A stretch of DNA of 64,000 nucleotides from Haliclona indistincta. Taxonomy: Eukaryota; Porifera; Demospongiae; Haplosclerida; Chalinidae. Where the stretch lies: the NCBI GenBank assembly GCA_964017065.1, contig OZ024785.1:1879142-1943141 (forward strand). Direction: 5' to 3'. The notes under the pieces were generated by a model. It had not been told where the DNA came from. It made no database searches and saw only the letters and a program-made list of their open reading frames with translations. Within the stretch, counting starts at the first letter, position 1; every line of letters starts with the position of its first letter. Position numbers and translations under genes: made by a program. Below, piece by piece: positions 10,568 to 22,282 of this stretch.

Positions 10568-12963
10568 TTATGGTCTCTGGAAATTACTAGTGACATCATA
10601 TGCTGGGTTGAGCTCAGTGATCACTGTATTATCATAGCAATATGGCAGTGGTACTACTATCTGCAACTGAGAGATAGCAGTTTATAGAGTAGTATGCCAT
10701 ACTTACTGTATTGACTGATGCATGCGCTACACTATCATAGGCTGGATTACTGCTCATAGTGAAAGAATTATTATTTTGCTGCTGTAACTGAAGGGTTACT
10801 TGATAAACAATAGTTCTAGCAATACTGGTAGATACTAACTGTACTGTCAGAAGACCTGTTGTACTCTTTAGAGCCTTCATCTTTCTTGATTAAACCAGGG
10901 CTGTTGTACTACACACACACGCACACACATGGACAGTTAACAGTTAGGTAAAGCAATTCTGATATATACTAACTTTAGTTCTGTCAGCATGCGCTACACT
11001 ATCATAGGCTGGATTACTGCTCATAGTGAATGAATGATTGTTTTGCTGCTGTAACTGAAGAGTATAGAGTAATTACTCAAATTCTCTAGTAATACTGACT
11101 AACTTTAGTACTGCCAGAAGACCTGTCAATGCTGTCATACATTCTGAAATCATCATCACTCAACAGAGCAGGGCTGTTGTACTATAATACAGACAAACAC
11201 AGTTGAATAAGGCAACACTGAAGTGCATGAACAAGTCAGTGCTAACTATCTTAACTTCCACTGAGTCTTCATCAATCACATCATACAAAACAGTCTCCAT
11301 CTGTAATCAATTTGTAGAAAAACAAGTGACGAACATGTGACAGTCCCTGAGCACTAATGATAGACTCACTTCCTGATGTTGCTGTTCACAACTAGACTCA
11401 TCATCTCTGTGAACCGGCAAGCACATGAACTGGTTATGTAATAGTTGGAACTCACTGCTTGTCTGTGACTATTTTCACATCTTTCCTGCTGCTTAGATCG
11501 TTTCTCTTGCATCCTAGTCATGTAATTGGTAAAACAGGATAAACCAAAAATTCAATAGTAATTTATAGTTAGGCGGCACCTTTAATACATGCAATGGAAG
11601 CAATCATGAGTACACCAGCTGCAATGATCAGTAGACACAGTATTGTCAGTGAAACTATCAAAGGCATCAAGACTATATTATCTGTTCCTGAGAAACAAAC
11701 AGTATACCTGTTATTTGTATTACAGTTACATCCAATCATACATTATGCAACACATGTTACTAATAGACATACCATTTGAATCTGGTACTAATGTGGTTGG
11801 AACATTTGGAGATGGTGTTTCCTGTGTGTGGTTGTAAACTATGTGATTACTCAGTTATTATGACTCATACTTGAATCGACTGAAGTGATGATATTGTCAC
11901 AGTGTGTGTATGATGGGATACTGCAGCTGAATGTGATGAAGTGACAAGTATGATCGAATATGATTGTATTGTTGGAGGAGTGCTAGACAAGGAAATGACT
12001 GAGACACTGCTTGTAGAAGGGATGGAGACAGCTTTAGTTGTAAAGGGAATTTTGCTTGCTGTAGGTTAAGGAGAAGATAAGGAGAAAAGGAAGATAAAGA
12101 TTAATTGTGACTACAAGTGAAAACAAGTGACCTTAAGGAGATACAGACAACTATAATGCATTATCTGTCAAACCTCACATACACAATGATTTGAGCAGTA
12201 TAATTATTTCACTGCACAAAATGCAAAATGCAATATTAATTTTACCATTAATGGTGAAGTTGAATGCTTCACTCCATATTCCCTTCACATGACCAGCTAA
12301 TGCTCTCACTCTAAAGGAGCAGTTACTATCAGGTCCCAGCATCACTACAATAGACTGGTTCTCTGTACGTAGTGTGAAGATACTGTTTGATGTTGTGACC
12401 TCAACATCATAACTAGTGACACATTGATCAGGGTTATACCAGGTGAGATTTACAGCAGTCATTTCAGCTTGTGGTGGTCCTATGCTCTCAGCAGCTAGTT
12501 GAGAAGATTCCGTTAGTGGTACCAGATTGACTGCCCGAGTGAAGGGAGAAAGTATTGTATTCCAGCATTCAATAGTCCTCAGACTATCAACAGGTAGAGC
12601 AGTATTAGCCATGATCATTGAGGTAAGTGATGAGTTATCAGTAATATTGATCAGCACTGCAGTGAACACTCCAAAGGTGCTGTTCTTCCCAACTAGATCC
12701 GATGTAGTGAACCTCACTGATTTCATTGTGTCTAGATCAGTCCACTCTATTACACCAGCTGAGGTAGTATACGTTGCTTTGAATCCATCAGGACAACCAC
12801 TGTTACTGATAGTCAATTTCTGTGTTATTGCAGCTGCAGAAAAGGATAAAGCAGTTATTTGAAAATATATACATGTACATTGTATAGTCAGTGGTCCTTT
12901 AATCATACATGAGGTGGGACAGCACCAAGCTATGAAACATAGTAGCAGAATACACTGGATCAT
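10568..12963 (-). CDS. Receptor gene B: Ig-like/FN3 type I membrane protein with tyrosine-motif tail
   Basis: Thirteen exons: 12963-12909, 12833-12246, 12058-11871, 11821-11773, 11687-11580, 11513-11479, 11429-11370, 11300-11247, 11181-11104, 11048-10974, 10908-10840, 10781-10707 and 10660-10568. The sum is again 1527 bases, 508 residues. Order: signal peptide (MIQCILLLCFIAWCC), Ig-like domain that keeps the second cysteine (TIECWNT), FN3 (NLTWYNPDQC, FRVRA, GIWSEAF), long Ser/Thr stalk, membrane helix (VLMPLIVSLTILCLLIIAAG) ending CIKG, then tail. The tail has VLYDVI, RMYDSI, two NPAYDSV exons and terminal NPAYDVT. VLYDVI fits the ITIM consensus (V-x-Y-x-x-I). NPxY is a known PTB-binding form, but binding here is inference. 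Every donor is GT and every acceptor AG. Exons 9/10 and 11/12 are duplicates of each other. Gene A is its tandem paralogue. Confidence 0.75.
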
Positions 12964-13311
12964 TATACTGTATAGCGCTAGATCAGTGTTGAGAAGAAGA
13001 GACTTACTGTGGAAAATAGTTCCAGGGTTTCAGCAGACGAGCTTATTAACTGCAACTACTGGCGCCGCCCACTGTTCAGCCACTCCCTTCTTTGCAGCAG
13101 CGTGGGCAGACTATGCACTTTCTATGTCTTATTCCTAGCCATGTTCATCTATTGCATGTCTGATGTGTATAAAGTAATTGTACTGATAAAGCAAGTGCTG
13201 AGGTACATTCTGTATGTGCAAAAATTGGGTTCTTGCGAAAACTAATATCAGGAATAATTTTAGGAGGCGTCCGAAATTAAAGCACCCTCGGCCACATCCT
13301 TTCTTTGCAGA
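12964..13311. other. Gap between divergent receptor copies
   Basis: This is the space between the start of minus-strand gene B and the first plus-strand receptor remnant. Bases 13229-13275 match, inverted, 51045-51090, next to another FN3 remnant. The block was therefore copied together with receptor pieces. A shared promoter region is possible but not visible. Confidence 0.35.
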
Positions 13312-14915
13312 ATGAAGTGCTCCAAGTTGGTATCAGTAACGTGTCTGGTAAGTGCACACAGCCACACCAACTCGCTGTACTGAACGGAGTCTTGTTTTTT
13401 CAGTCCCAGCTCTCCATCAGACTATATCACCAGGAGATGTTGCTGTGAGTCCTCTCAGCACTGTACAGTACACGTATGTGACTCAGAATAATCTACTATG
13501 GATTAGACCTGTAATTATAGCTTATACAACAACCAGTCACATCAATAGGTACTACAGACAGTGTTAACCTGACAGAAGATGGGAGGAGTATAACATGTCG
13601 TGATGACAGTCAATCAGCAAGTCTGTATGGCTTGTACATGATCATCATTCTATAATATTATTATAATTTTACCACTCTCATACTGCGTGTGCTCCACTGG
13701 CTCCTAGTAGTGTATCTATTGGTGATATACTGAGCTCAACAGACAGTGAGTTGTCAGTCAACCTGACCTGGTCTCCCAGTCACTGTGTGATGGTGTACTA
13801 TGTTGAAGTAACTGCCACTAACATCAACTTCACTAACACGACCACATCAGAACACATAACACTGACACTACAGATTGGAGTAGAGTATTCCTTTAGAGTG
13901 AGGAGCTGACACTATTAACAGAATAGGAGAATTTAGTGATCCCTTTGTGTACATACCATCAGCAAGTATATAAGTAATGCTTGTGAGGTTCATAATAGTA
14001 GTGGCATTCTCTATGATCCATAATGCATGGTTGACTGATGCCTGTTTTGATGTTTGTGCTTCAGATTGTACACTGCATAGCTTCATGCTCTCTGTTTATA
14101 GTTACAGATCAACACGTGCCTTTGTTGTAGTAACAACTAAATAAACTGAAATTGTTACCATGTATTTAGTGATCAAATGAACAACGATCCCGCTGTGGCT
14201 GCTGCTACTGGTGAGTATATAGTGTGTGTATGATATGTTGACGTCTTTATCATTTCTTTTTTGTGATAATAAAATTAATTTTTAAAGAAAGTAGTGATGA
14301 TAATAATACGATTTTTAGTCCTGGATGAGTAAGATCTTTTCAGTAACTATACTGATATTGGTGTGATTGTTGGTGTGTACTTTGCTGGAGTACTGACCAC
14401 TCTACTGTTGATTGATGGTTCAATATTAGTCATTATCTTGTTCTGAAAAGTAATTTCGATATAATTTACCAGTCTATCTTAATTTTATTTTAAGTGACCG
14501 GATCTGGGAAAATGAACCTTAAGGGATCTGTCGTAAATGGAAATAATGCAAAATATTTAGCACTTTGAATTTCGTCAGCATCAATGTTGATGCAGAAATG
14601 ATAAGTACGTACTATATCCTTGTTCTTTTGAATACGAAAGTGGTTTTTGACCCAAAAAGTCAAATTACTATGAATATCATGCGTTACTTTCATCTACTAG
14701 AGGTCCCCTTAAGGTTCATTTTACCAGATCCGGTCACCGTATAAATCTGCTCAAGATTGTTTTTGCAGTCAGACGATTGGCTCTAAAGCAAGTAACTGCA
14801 AATCATTCTACAGTACCAGAACCAGAGTATGATATGGTCAATACTACTGACAATGCTGTCAGTACTAGTGTTGTCAGTGAGTCAGTGCGCATGAATACTC
14901 TGTCAGTTTAATCTG
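13312..14915 (+). pseudogene. Decayed receptor copy C' (Ig-FN3-TM-tail)
   Basis: The Ig exon begins at 13404 (PALHQTISPGDVAV) but has lost its middle third, and the conserved QYTC cysteine is Tyr. The FN3 block (about 13691-13970) has lost the AG acceptor and two bases in the FRVRG stretch, giving a stop (GTGAGGAGCTGAC). The membrane block near 14338-14450 reads GVIVGVYFAGVLTTLL and then stops. A tail exon from about 14770 keeps EYDMVNTTDNAVSTSV. A MITE sits in the last intron. Orientation is opposite to gene B. Too many lesions remain for a working receptor. Confidence 0.75.
14494..14736. mobile_element. Small MITE in the pseudogene C' intron
   Basis: Inverted ends of about 35 bases: GTGACCGGATCTGG and AAAATGAACCTTAAGGG on the left, with their complements at 14704-14736. 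About 243 bases long, with no coding capacity. I cannot assign its superfamily because the flanks show no clear target duplication. Confidence 0.7.
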
Positions 14916-15114
14916 CAATAGATGTATTCCTGGAAAACAGCTCATGATTTTTATAGTAAATAAAATAGTAAGCTGTTTTAATAATATTTAAATAATAATA
15001 TATATGTAATAGTGACCAAGAGGAAGGCGGCTTTCTGAGGATGCAAGAGTGATGTTGGAGTCAGCCACCGTTATAGTCAATGAAGAGAGGAAAGGCTTCC
15101 TCTGATACATACAT

Positions 15115-16352
15115 GTACAAGAAAATTAAAAAGATTTCTATCGAAATCAAAAGGATGTAGGGTTGTGAAATCTACCACTGGTCAACAATGTAAACTAACA
15201 AGGAGCAAGCATGGAATGGTAGCACGATTGACTTGCTAACAGACCATAGATCCCTACATCAGTGGTTGCTGTGGTTGGCTATAGCTAGTTCGGCTATTTG
15301 CTGTTGACTGACACCTGACGTGCATTCAGCTTGTGACAGCTTATGTACAGCCACTGATGTAGGGATCTATGGTCTGTTAGCAAGTCAATCGTGTTACCAT
15401 TACATGCTTGCTCCTTGTTAGTTTACATTGTTGACCAGTGGTAGATTTCACAACCCCACATCCTTTTGATTACGATAGAAATCTTTTTAATTTTCTTGTT
15501 TGTGTCCTTTTTTTTTTCAGTGAAGTGCAGTTCAATATCATGCAATTACTGTGCCATCTTTGTTTCCACCATTGGTTAATTGGTTTTCCTGTTGCTGATG
15601 GCTTTTCTTAATTATTAACAATTTTAAACTTGTAGCTATTATAATGCAGATATCAGCTCGCCTACGCATGCATGAAGACAGTGCATACGAGCCCCGCCCA
15701 CACTTGTTTACGGCGGTTATAATTATCTGGCAAGGCAGATTGGTGATTCTGCGCTTGCTAGTTTACCGTTCTTCGAAGACTCCAGACAAATATGTGTTCT
15801 CCGTGATCTATACGGCGTGCATGGCGATACTTAAGCTTGTGCTTGGTCACGTGCGCTAACCACAGCTTGGTCACGTGCGCTAACCACTGCTTGGTCACGT
15901 GCGTATTGCGCAATCACTATAATTAATGGCGTCTAACACTTAGCTGACAATGGATCACGATCGAGAAATCGCGGAATTTATATTGCCGTTTCGCTAAAAA
16001 CTAAGTTCAAAAGGCACATGCCAGGAGAATTTCACGACTGTTCGTGGGTGTTTTGGTCTCGGCACTGCTCGCGTAAAGGCGCTAGGCGAGTTGAAGAAAG
16101 AAGAAGAAAACGAAGATGACGAAACTCGATTTTCACGTTTCCAGGTTCGTCACTTTAGTAACAATCTCGAGCAATCTCCTTGCTACTGTAAGATGGGGCA
16201 ACGCCAGATAGCAGATTTAAGTGTCTTTGGACGTATAAAATTCATCACCAGGAGAAATATCAGCGTTTGAACGCTAATACATTGTATGTAGCCGCCATCT
16301 TGTTTTCTCGTTCAACCCTACATAGGGAGGCACTACCGTGCCTCCCTAATAT
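15115..16352 (+). mobile_element. 1.25-kb hairpin-ended repeat, copy 1
   Basis: The left third is a foldback of about 390 bases whose arms contain AAAAAGATTTCTATCGAAAT and ACAGACCATAGATCCCTACA. The rest carries blocks ATACGAGCCCCGCCCACACT, TGGTCACGTGCG (three times) and ACAATGGATCACGATCGAGA. It ends with the GTAGCCGCCATCTTG motif and the hairpin GGGAGGCAC TACC GTGCCTCCC (16325-16346). Full copies: 51597-52825 (inverted) and 62650-63928. Part copies: 61027-61613 and 9196-9393. No transposase is present. The end hairpin followed by CTAA recalls Helitron 3' ends but lies too close to the terminus to be sure. Confidence 0.7.
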
Positions 16353-16574
16353 GATTGCAGAGCGGACTGCAGCAAAAGAGAGTTTGCATCTAAGCCATAT
16401 GCCATCGTGGCAAGCATGTCTGCTAATCTCTTGTAGAAGGTAGAAGCTTTTCGGCCCATGCTACCGGTGGTTGAGAAAATGAGCGGTTACATCATAATGT
16501 TGACGGTCTTGGCTAAAAAAAAACTGAGCTTACATGTAGCCCCGCCTTTCTCGAGCAATGCGCAGTTCGGTGAA
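16353..16574. other. Upstream flank of receptor copy C
   Basis: This is a short non-coding stretch before the signal-peptide exon. It may hold the promoter of copy C; I recognise no element in it. Confidence 0.3.
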
Positions 16575-17946
16575 ATGAAACCCGAGTTATTCTATGTCGC
16601 TCTGCTGTTAGCTTGTGTTGCTCAGATCAGCGCTGGTAAGTGACCCCCTCTGCATATAGATTTTAGGTTAAAAGCTACATGTAAGTCATAACCCATGACT
16701 TCGGACGTGTGTTAGTTCCAGCTCTCCAGCAGACAGTACCACCAGGAGATGTGACCGTGTGTCCTCTCAATAATGTACAGTACACCTGTGTGGCTGATAA
16801 CGAACTTTCATGGGTAACACCTGCAGCTACAAACTATAATACAGCCAATCAAATCAATGATATGAAAATAGCAGGAGTATTCACTACTGTACTAACTAAT
16901 ATCAGTGGTAACACACTCACATCAACAGCTACTATAGACAGTGTTAACCTGACAGATGATGGAAGGAGTATAACATGTCGTGAGATCTCGGGTGCAGTCA
17001 CACAACTCACACGCACGATTCAAGTTGAAGGTATTCATTAGTAGGTACATGTATTGATGGTGAGGCTAAACCTTTTATAGGTGCTCCACTAGCTCCTAGT
17101 AGTGTATCTATTGGTGATATACTGAGCTCAACAGGCAGTGAGTTGTCAGTCAACCTGACCTGGTCTCCCAGTCGCTGTGTGATGGTGTACTATGTTGAAG
17201 TGACTGCCACTATAACATCAACTTCACTAACACGACCACATCACAACACATAACACTGACACTACAGATTGGAGTAGAGTATTCCTTTAGAGTGAGAAGA
17301 GCTGACACAATTAACAGACTAGGAGAATGGAGTGATCCCTTTGTGTACACACCATCAGCAAGTAAGTTGATTAGTACATCACAGAAGGACTAAATGAACT
17401 GAACAATGCTACACAGTCAGCTACAACAATTTACTGTTTTTTGACAAACATTGTGATGTAGTCACAAAACATTTTGTTATAATCATAAAACTATATTCAT
17501 GATTATTGTACAGTTGTTACATTAGTGTCTTCTTCTCTACCGTCACCATCTGGTACACCACTACCATCATCCACTACACCTTTTGCTCCTGGTGAGTAGC
17601 TATTATCACTACATGTGTATTATACTCATCTGAATAGTGATTGTTGGTGTGTATTTTGCTGGAGTACTGACCACTCTTTATTATTGTTTGTTGGTCCAAT
17701 ACTAGTCATTATCATTATTGTATGGATAAGTAAGTTGATGTGTATACAAGTCAGTCTCACATGATATTTGTTCACATAATTCATCTTATAGTTAGAAGAT
17801 ATACACCAAGGTCTCAACTAACACCATCACCACTGACAACAGGACCAGTGTATGATATGGTCAATACTACAGACAATGCTGCTGTCAGTACTAGTGTTAC
17901 TGATGTGACTAAGAATCCTGCATATGGTGTTCCTCAGAATCAGTAG
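16575..17946 (+). pseudogene. Receptor copy C (Ig-FN3-TM-tail) with two frame lesions
   Basis: Exons: 16575-16635 signal peptide (MKPELFYVALLLACVAQ), 16716-17030 Ig domain (VQYTC ... ITCRE, intact disulfide pair), 17081-17361 FN3, 17514-17591 stalk, about 17638-17728 membrane helix, 17792-17946 tail with PVYDMV and NPAYGV and a stop. The FN3 exon is 281 bases where its paralogues imply 279. Two extra bases (GCCACTATAACATC against GCCACTAACATC) shift the frame. The membrane exon also lacks about nine bases at its start and has about five extra bases after ACCACTCT. Splice sites are otherwise fine, so decay is recent, or the Ig part may still be expressed as a short secreted form. Confidence 0.75.
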
Positions 17947-17991
17947 AGATCGAGCAGTCAGGATTTAGTTTACAAATATTATGTAGTTTGG

Positions 17992-18703
17992 AATTCCACA
18001 GTCACTGGTCTCAGATAATGCTCAATACTTTGTGAGCGAGGAGTTCGAAGCCTTTCTTAAGAGCAACGGAATTAAACACTCAACGTCGGCAGCATACCAT
18101 CCTGCGTCAAACGGCCTGGCTGAACGGGCAGTGCAAACTCTTAAGAATGGATTGAAGAAGGTTCGTGATGGTACTCTAGAATCTCGTATTGCTAGAGTTC
18201 TTTTTTCCTATCGTATTGCTGTACATGCAACAACGGGTCGTTCTCCTGCAGAACTGCTTATAGGCAGGTTGCCCCGTACTCGCATGGATCTTCTTGTACC
18301 ATCACCTTCGGTCAGAGTGGAGGAGAGTCAAGCTAAGCAAAAAGCAAGACATGACAGAACAGCAAGAGCTCGTGTGTTCAACAAGGGAGATACTGTGTTG
18401 GTTAGATATTTTCCCTCTGGCAAAGGATGGATCCGTGGTTTGATTGTCAAATCTCTGAGTCCCGTCTCTTATCGTGTTACATTGAGTTCGGGAAGAACAA
18501 TAAAGCGTCATCAAGACCATCTTCGTCTCTATGTGAGCACAGAGAACGATTCGGATCAAGAGACAATTGGAACTCCTCTCTCCCCCAGCCCTACAGTTCA
18601 CCCTCCCTCGGCTGATACTGATCGTTCAACTAGTTTGCCACAAGAGAACTCTCGTCGTTACCCAACTCGTGACCATACTGTTCCGAACAGACTGACATTT
18701 TAA
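17992..18703 (+). pseudogene. Ty3/gypsy integrase C-terminal half (5'-truncated pol)
   Basis: The reading frame continues upstream of its first ATG. It has the end of an integrase core, with SDNAQYF (Asp of the catalytic triad) and GLAERAVQTLKNG holding the Glu, spaced as expected for D-x35-E. A basic C-terminal region (KARHDRTARARVFNKGDTVL, YRVTLSSGR) ending in HLRLYV follows, then an acidic/Ser tail to the stop. It starts abruptly about 45 bases after the stop codon of receptor copy C. Protease, RT and RNase H are absent, so this is the 3' remnant of an element in plus orientation. Confidence 0.85.
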
Positions 18704-18740
18704 AGTACAAAACAGAACCTTCTTCATTAGGGGGAAGGAG

Positions 18741-18969
18741 TGTTGTGTGTTGTGTTAGTGGTTTGTGTAATGTCAACTGTGGTTTGTAATGATTGTGCTA
18801 TTAGTACTTAAGTTTCTGTATGTGTAGATAGGTCAGTCTGTTCGCCTGTTGTGTATTGAATAATGATCTGTTCATTGTCAATTCCACGATACAACAAATA
18901 CTATGAAATAACAGAGTCAACAGTGGGTCCAGTAATGTGCTAACAATAAAGTATGTACACAATACTACA
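18741..18969 (+). repeat. Candidate 3' LTR of the plus-strand gypsy remnant
   Basis: A purine run AGGGGGAAGGAG (polypurine tract) directly precedes TGTTGTGTGTTGTG, and the segment can be closed at ACACAATACTACA, giving TG...CA ends. No second LTR is in the window, so the right border is a judgement. It contains AATAAAG near 18944, a possible polyadenylation signal. Confidence 0.6.
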
Positions 18970-19083
18970 TCTCCCTTTGGGGCACAAGCTCATTTCTTTG
19001 TATGAGTTATTAGTGGTGCAAAATGTTCAATAGGCCGGGTTGATCTTGTGCTCCTCCTGACTGTTTGCTCTGTCTGTGCTGTG

Positions 19084-19264
19084 CGTGAGTAGGGAACTGA
19101 GCGAGCACTACAGAACATAGGGACAGAAAGGGGGTTAACATGAATTTTAGCCTGGAAATCGTGCAAGGTCCCCAGCTCCTCTCTGAACAGTCTGGAATGC
19201 TTCCTCAGCATCTCTCCCAGTGGCCCATCAGGCGAGATGCAGGTGTAGAAAACCAGTCAATTTT
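19084..19264 (-). pseudogene. Gypsy pol fragment: start of reverse transcriptase
   Basis: The minus-strand reading LFREELGTLHDFQAKIHV and SVPMFCSARSVPYS is the characteristic stretch just ahead of the RT domain in Ty3/gypsy elements. The frame is lost after SVPYS and the RT catalytic region is missing. It belongs to the same minus-strand element as the protease at 21725-22282 and the gag pieces further right. Confidence 0.75.
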
Positions 19265-21723
19265 ATTTGCAACGGAAGTGGGCGTTACCCTTGACGCAAG
19301 GATTGAAAGTGGGGCGACTAGTCGTCAGGCAAAAGGGCGGCTTTGTCGTCGTGAGAGATCGTTTTAACCGACACAAGGCATGTCTACCGGCTCCTATATC
19401 TTTAATGTAGTGCCTAGTGAGCTCTGAAGTCAGCAGCAGTTTGTACACAATAAGAAGCCGACGTGTAAACAACGCGCGCCCTAAGTGAGGGCCAGCAAGA
19501 TTTCACCTCTCTTCTCCGCTCAGTCGGAACGGGTAAGCCAGACAGTTCTGATATTTTAAGGTATGTGTAGATTAGACATTTAGCTACAGATTGATACTAG
19601 ACATGTTAGTGTAGCTGTGCAAAAACGCGAGTGCGCCACTTTTTAAGGACCTTGTTTGGCTTTGTACGTATGCATGTCTAATGTGGTTTGAAAACTTTAT
19701 CTCTATAGTTATCATTATTATAAATAACATGGTATGAATAGTTATCATGTATATATGTTCAAGAGTTTGTATAGTTCTTTTGAGTTTTGCTCTGGTTATT
19801 AACATATGCTAACAACTGTAATACCAACTTGAAGGTCAGGTCTGGTGTTTGTTTTTTACATTTCCTTATTTCTGTACGGTAATTATGTTGTTAATGACAA
19901 TACCTGCTTCTTGCACCACACTTGCATCGTTGTGACTGCTATTATCATTTCCAAGTAACTCGCATTGTAGTGCTGTGTACAAAGCTAGTGACAGAGTTTT
20001 GAGTAAATCCCCATTACGGGATATAGTACTGTGCCAATGCGCTTCACTGTTCATTTATAACCCATGTAGGGCTGTAAATGTTTGATTAATTGGGTCATAC
20101 TTAATGCTACCATCGCCCAATTCCAGGTACACTTCACCACTGGATGCTTCAGCTGGTGGGTAATTTCTTTCGAAAACAATGACAGCATGAGGGAGAAGAA
20201 GTGCTTTCTCTTGCTGGAGCATTTTTGCTACAAAGGCGACTGTAACCAAGATTGCTCTGGTTAGTTCTGTAGTATGTTCTTCATTTATAATCATGCTCCA
20301 CATTGATATATCTGAACTTATGTCTTGTATAATTATTGTCTTTCTCCATAATTATCGAGAACTATAGTTAAGTGCATGTCATAACATGACTTACATGTTG
20401 GACTTTATGTATATGTTGGACTTAGCATAACTGGAAGCTCAGTTCGTTCAGTCAGTTAATGAGATACAGCTGGGCTATGCCGTGTGTATTCACCCTGCCT
20501 AACTTTTGGCTTGGCACTGCAGTCAGCACATGGCTTATATTATGTATGAATTTGCCGATAGAGGTATTGGTAATGTGCTTCACACAACGAGAGACACTGC
20601 TCAGTGTTGCCTACATTGAGTGCTTGGCAAAAGGCTTCATTTGTGGCTTTTGATGCTACAGTACCGCTCACGAGTAAGTGTACTCAAACCCGCGGGCTAA
20701 CCGCGCGTAACTCGGGGGTGCCCGCGGGTCCGTGAACGTGTACCCGCTGCCCGCACCACACTAACCCGCGGCCCTCATGCAGCCTTGCATGCACTCGCGA
20801 CCCGCTGGATAGCTAGGCAGACTCACGTTGTTGTGTGGCTTTTGCGAGCATATACAGTGCTCGCACGTATCCGCACCAGCACGTGATGCACTCTGTATTC
20901 GCATCTACCCGCGGTTAATGATACACGGTTCCGCGGGCAAGACAAAATTACCCCCGGGTTGCCTGCGAGTCTCCCGCGGGTGTTGGTCCACTTACTCGTG
21001 AGCGGTACTGTATAATGAGTTTAGTATGGGGGAAGAAGCTATGCATTCTGGATATGCACACATTTGTGTTTCTGTGTGTGTATTTGTAATCATCTCTCTC
21101 CATGTAGGAAGGCGTTCAATATTTTGGTTTCTTTGTGCTTCTCGGCTGTGGGTATGCTTAGGCAGCTGTTTGCTGGGATCGTTTCATGATAATGCCGTTG
21201 GATGTATTGCTGTGTTGCCACTGACAGACCACAAAAATGGTCATACCTTCTCTTGCCACAGATGAAGCATGGTCCACACTGGCCTTCATGATATCGAGAC
21301 ATGCACACCCATGCACCAATAGTTTACAGGAGCTCCTAGTTGTTATAATAACAAATTTAACAGTGTCAATTTGTTGTTAATATAACTTTACCTGTAACTT
21401 AAGAACTTTACATAAGACAACTCTGAATTTCGTGATATGCATGCTTTTGGGGTTTCCCTAGACTATGAACTGAAGCCAGATACCACACGGTTGCAAAAAC
21501 GGCTTTGCGCCACTTTTTTGCAAAACTGTTATTTTGCATGATAATTTTGTGAGTATTGTACTCATTTTAGTCAGACTAACTTCAAAAGATTTCTAAATCC
21601 ATTCAAAATGGACTTATGAAATTGTATTGGAATTGTACGTTAGCGCGCGAAGATATGCCTGTTTGAATGCTGATCGCATGTCTATTCTGTTGTGGTGCGC
21701 ATTATTTAGAGTTGCAAATAAAG
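19265..21723. mobile_element. 2.5-kb insertion splitting the gypsy element
   Basis: The borders carry inverted TTATTTGCAAC (19265) and GTTGCAAATAA (21713-21723). Gypsy protease and RT sequence lie on the two sides. Inside I recognise no transposase. An 82-codon minus ORF (20055-20303) looks vaguely protein-like but has no known motif. A smaller TA-flanked MITE is nested at 20659-21010. Confidence 0.5.
20659..21010. mobile_element. Tc1/mariner-type MITE with TA target duplication
   Basis: TA flanks both sides. Inverted ends run CAGTACCGCTCACGAGTAAG with the complement at the right. CAGT-type ends with TA duplication fit Tc1/mariner or pogo MITEs. The interior is rich in CCCGCGGG blocks. 352 bases, non-coding. 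Confidence 0.8.
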
Positions 21724-22282
21724 CTTTGCAATACTACGTTATTCGTGACGCGTGCGATTCGCCTGCCATCTTGAAGATAGTGTAGCGTGCTCCAGTCCAG
21801 AGTCAGTTTGTTTAACCAGTTCCTTCCGAGAAGGCTAGGTCCATCCATGTCCACTATCATCAGCTCCAGTTCTGCAGAGTTCTCTCCATGTGTGACTCGA
21901 ACTTGCGCTGTTCCAAGCACATCAATAGTCTCTCCAGTGTAGGTCCTCAGCTTTCTTGTGGTAGACTCTAACGGTCGACTTGGCCAATGTTCTCGAAATG
22001 TGTTCTTTGACATGATAGAGAGCGAGGCACCTGTGTCCAACTCCATACTGAGTGATACATCATCTACATGTATCTTCAACTCTACGATAAATGGTTTTCT
22101 ACTGCTCTCCTCTCCAAGAGAAAAAAGTGTGTACTCCTCTGGTGACTGACTATCTCCTTCGTCCTTCAATTGCTTGACTGAATCTCTTCTGTCCTTCTTC
22201 ACTGGTTGTTGACAGACCGTTTTCAGATGACCGGTTTTTCCGCAATTGTGACATTTTGCTGACTTGAAACGACAGTTAAGGT
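21724..22282 (-). pseudogene. Gypsy gag/pol fragment: zinc knuckle and aspartic protease
   Basis: On the minus strand a CCHC knuckle (CHNCGKTGHLKTVC) is followed by a spacer and a retropepsin with the active-site LDTGASLSI, then GPSLLGRNWL near the end. The order knuckle-protease fits Ty3/gypsy. The frame is open for nearly 190 codons. An insertion at 22283 cuts it off from the first knuckle, and one at 21723 from the RT. Confidence 0.85.

Noticed and set aside
15115..16352. Helitron assignment for the hairpin-ended repeat
   Set aside because: The end hairpin and CTAA are suggestive, but the hairpin lies at the very terminus, no TC 5' end is clear, and no Rep/helicase is present. Left unclassified.
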